Below are positions 62,024 through 64,000 of a stretch of 64,000 nt of DNA, piece after piece. Numbering within the stretch: the stretch's first letter is position 1; each line of letters starts with the position of its first letter. Location: positions 434,001 through 498,000 of the forward strand of contig JASCOV010000001.1 of the NCBI GenBank assembly GCA_029960045.1, read 5' to 3'. The DNA comes from Flavobacteriaceae bacterium PS02293 (GTDB lineage Bacteria; Bacteroidota; Bacteroidia; Flavobacteriales; Weeksellaceae). Under the pieces are notes generated by a model. The model saw only the letters and a program-made list of their open reading frames with translations, made no database searches and was not told where the DNA came from. Made by a program: the position numbers and the translations under genes.

Positions 62024-62260
62024 TTAATGTTGTTTTGGTGGTACAGGATCATTGCCTTCACCTCCCCAAGGATGACAGCTCGCAATTCTTTTCATAGCCA
62101 ACCAGCTTCCTTTCAGCAGTCCGTGTACCTTCAATGCTTCTATTGTATAATACGAGCACGTTGGATGATACCTGCAGTTACTTCCTAACCAAGGCGAAAT
62201 GGCGAGTTGATAAAACCTTATCAAAACCAAAAGCGGAAAAGTGAGGATTTTATTAAGCAT
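62024..62260 (-). CDS. yidD: Membrane protein insertion efficiency factor YidD
   Basis: This 78-residue peripheral membrane protein has the complete family signature: [40 protein letters not shown] and [20 protein letters not shown], then DPVPP. It assists insertion of membrane proteins together with YidC. Here it is not next to yidC or rnpA but forms an operon with lgt, 12 bases apart. A -7 box (TATTTTTG, minus strand 62282-62275) is close upstream. Confidence 0.95.
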   Translation of the reverse strand: MLNKILTFPLLVLIRFYQLAISPWLGSNCRYHPTCSYYTIEALKVHGLLKGSWLAMKRIASCHPWGGEGNDPVPPKQH

Positions 62261-62422
62261 AATTTTGAGCTATGCAAAAATAGCAGAAAAATCACAACGG
62301 AATAGGAAATTAGTCTTCTTTTTGTTAACTCAATTTAAACAATAGTTTAATTTAATCTTACCATTAGACATTTTGAATCCCTAAAACTTGAATTTGAGTT
62401 TAAAATTGAGGACTTTTGCAAA

Positions 62423-63574
62423 ATGGATAAGAGAATACTTCCGCTTACACTTGGCGGATTGGCAATTGGGACTACGGAATTTGTGATAATGGCACTTTTG
62501 CCGGATGTTGCCAAATCTTTAAATATTTCTATCCCACAAGCCGGACATTTTATTTCTTCTTATGCAGCAGGCGTGGTTGTTGGTGCGCCGATCTTGGTAG
62601 CTTACGCCGCAAAGTTCCCTCCCAAAAGAATCTTGATTTTCCTGATGATCGCTTTCACAATCTTCAACGGATTGTCAGCTTTATCTAATGATTATTACAC
62701 GATGATGATTCTGAGATTCCTATCTGGATTACCTCACGGTGCATTTTTCGGTGTTGGGATTGTCGTTTCTTCAAGACTAGCAAAACCTGGAAAACAGGCT
62801 CAAAGTATCGCAATGATGTTCGCCGGATTAACGCTGGCAAATCTCGCAATGGTTCCATTTGTCACTTGGCTTGGACATCAGCTCTCGTGGCGATACGCTT
62901 TCGGCGTCGTTTCATTGATTGGATTGGTAACAATTCTTGCGCTTAAATTTCTGCTTCCTTATATGAATAGTCTGCGGACTGTAACATTGAAAGATGAATT
63001 GGAGTTTTTCAAAACCATCAAAGCCTGGCATATCATTTCGATTTCAGCGATTGGATTTGGAGGTTTGTTTGCCTGGTTCAGTTACATCACACCATTGATG
63101 ACCAACGTTTCAAAGTTCCCAACAGATTCCATTGCATACATTATGGTTTTGGCAGGTTCTGGAATGGTCGTAGGAAATTTCTTAGGTGGAATAATGTCTG
63201 ATAAAATGCGTCCTGCTTTGGCTGCGGCTATTCTTTTTACTGCAATGATTCTGGCTTTAATCTGTGTGTTTTTATTCTCAGAAAACAAAATTATTTCTCT
63301 TGTACTGACATTTATTTGCGGCATTTTATCGATGTCTGTTGGAACACCAATTAATATTATAATGTTGAGAACCGCTAAAAATTCTGAAATGATGGCAGCT
63401 GCTATTATGCAGGCGGCTTTCAATATTGCGAATTCTCTTGGTGCATTTTTCGGAGGTTTGCCTTTGGAATATGGCTTGACTTACAATTATCCGTCTTTGG
63501 TTGGCGCAGGATTATCAATTATAGGATTGCTACTTTGTCTTGGATTTATGAGGAAGTACAAACCTGTGATTTAG
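62423..63574 (+). CDS. MFS exporter of the AraJ/sugar-efflux type
   Basis: This 383-residue protein has 12 membrane spans. The N-terminus RILPLTLGGLAIGTTEFVIM and ALLPDVAKSLNISIPQAGHF, the loop YAAKFPPKRI, and LRFLSGLPHGAFFGVGIVVS, are typical of the AraJ/YdhP/CmlA-like efflux branch (GxxxGTTEFVxxGLLP motif). It likely exports sugars or drugs using the proton gradient. Nothing nearby indicates the substrate. It stands alone. Confidence 0.93.
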   Translation: MDKRILPLTLGGLAIGTTEFVIMALLPDVAKSLNISIPQAGHFISSYAAGVVVGAPILVAYAAKFPPKRILIFLMIAFTIFNGLSALSNDYYTMMILRFLSGLPHGAFFGVGIVVSSRLAKPGKQAQSIAMMFAGLTLANLAMVPFVTWLGHQLSWRYAFGVVSLIGLVTILALKFLLPYMNSLRTVTLKDELEFFKTIKAWHIISISAIGFGGLFAWFSYITPLMTNVSKFPTDSIAYIMVLAGSGMVVGNFLGGIMSDKMRPALAAAILFTAMILALICVFLFSENKIISLVLTFICGILSMSVGTPINIIMLRTAKNSEMMAAAIMQAAFNIANSLGAFFGGLPLEYGLTYNYPSLVGAGLSIIGLLLCLGFMRKYKPVI

Positions 63575-63710
63575 TTTGAATGTTGATTTTATTTAATACA
63601 ATTGAATAAATGATTTTTTAAACGCTCCGAAGGAGTGAAATGTTTGTAGAAAAGAAATTGTGATGCGTTAAAAAGTGCGTAGGTACGAAACTCTACCAAT
63701 TATTTGAAAA

Positions 63711-64000
63711 TTATTTAGACTTATCAATCGTCCTAAAAGTCAGGCTAATTCTTGGTTTAATGATTCTCGTAGTTGTGGGCAATCTGTGAAGCCAGAACTT
63801 TTGGGTCGTATCTTTCATCATTAATAAACTTCCGTGTTCCAAGATTAATGAAACCAATTCTTTCGAAGTTTTATGTTTAAAATTAAATTTCCTTTCTGCC
63901 CCAAAACTTACAGAACTAATTGCGCCATTATCTTTCAAATCCTTTTCGCCATCACTGTGATAAGCCATTCCTTCCGAGCCGTCGTGATAGAGATTCAGTA
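63711..64000 (-). CDS. AlkB-type 2-oxoglutarate dioxygenase, C-terminal part
   Basis: The frame runs off the right edge; the visible 96 residues end at the TAA at 63711-63713. The sequence LNLYHDGSEGMAYHSDGEKD carries the iron ligands H-x-D. SSVSFGAERKFNFKHKTSKE, SLLMMKDTTQKFWLHRLPTT and RISLTFRTID follow, with the distal His and the two arginines that bind 2-oxoglutarate. AlkB-family enzymes repair alkylated bases by oxidative demethylation. The N-terminus is missing only because of the window edge. Confidence 0.92.
   Translation of the reverse strand, partial: LNLYHDGSEGMAYHSDGEKDLKDNGAISSVSFGAERKFNFKHKTSKELVSLILEHGSLLMMKDTTQKFWLHRLPTTTRIIKPRISLTFRTIDKSK

Noticed and set aside
63611..63690. 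Repeat-like sequence CGCTCCGAAGGAGTG between the MFS and AlkB genes
   Set aside because: Short imperfect palindrome only, single copy in the window; not enough to call a repeat or terminator.

Overview
The window is a chromosomal segment from a member of the Bacteroidota, most likely a Flavobacteriia of the Weeksellaceae type (Chryseobacterium/Epilithonimonas-like). The evidence is the AT-rich composition, C-terminal type IX secretion sorting domains on two secreted proteins (ends near 20669 and 27632), GLPGLI, DUF4294, DUF349 and UMF1 family proteins, and the Bacteroidota promoter signature (-7 box TAnnTTTG, sometimes with a TTG/TTTG about 20 bases upstream) in front of many genes. The species cannot be named from this alone. 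No rRNA, tRNA, CRISPR array, prophage or transposase gene was seen.

Layout. 1-4.5 kb: end of a small HTH regulator, polyprenyl diphosphate synthase, a secreted beta-propeller-like protein, a 5'-nucleotidase, a YoeB-like toxin-antitoxin pair and rlmN. 4.7-9.5 kb: a large GAF-domain protein, a PIN/DUF6364 toxin-antitoxin cassette bracketed by a 24-bp direct repeat, and an HD-domain/Pycsar-effector-type membrane protein followed by a small membrane protein. 9.8-15.4 kb: a very large phosphoesterase/outer-membrane barrel protein, an acetyltransferase and exported proteins. 15.5-27.5 kb: queA, a DUF349 protein, a secreted endonuclease I, purC-purF, ndk, rpe, an M42 peptidase, DUF4294 and LolA-like proteins. 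27.6-33.8 kb: secreted M36 protease, a small monooxygenase, a 2-oxoacid dehydrogenase E2, a RelE-type toxin-antitoxin pair and prfB. 34.4-44.4 kb: an ECF sigma factor/anti-sigma/envelope protein operon, thiolase, UMF1 transporter, esterase, GHMP (mevalonate-type) kinase, UbiA prenyltransferase, GNAT and GLPGLI proteins. 44.4-57 kb: S1/P1 nuclease, uvrA, map, small exported proteins, a lone CoA-transferase subunit A, a GIN-domain protein, a polyasparagine-containing SRPBCC membrane protein, an S41 peptidase, endonuclease V, and grpE-dnaJ. 57-64 kb: DUF2314, a DtxR-type regulator, threonine aldolase, a serine hydrolase, lgt-yidD, an MFS exporter and the C-terminal part of an AlkB-type dioxygenase.

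Most of this is ordinary housekeeping. The unexplained signals are: (1) a dispersed intergenic element (about six copies) with a nested hairpin whose outer stem shows compensatory base changes; (2) a second family of 21-24-bp hairpins with constant 9-base loops and a covarying stem position, a relative of which lies inside a coding region; (3) the direct-repeat-flanked toxin-antitoxin cassette, which duplicates the last codons of the neighbouring gene; (4) an orphan HD/Pycsar-effector protein without a cyclase; and (5) departures from family norms in DnaJ, Lgt, PurF and endonuclease V.
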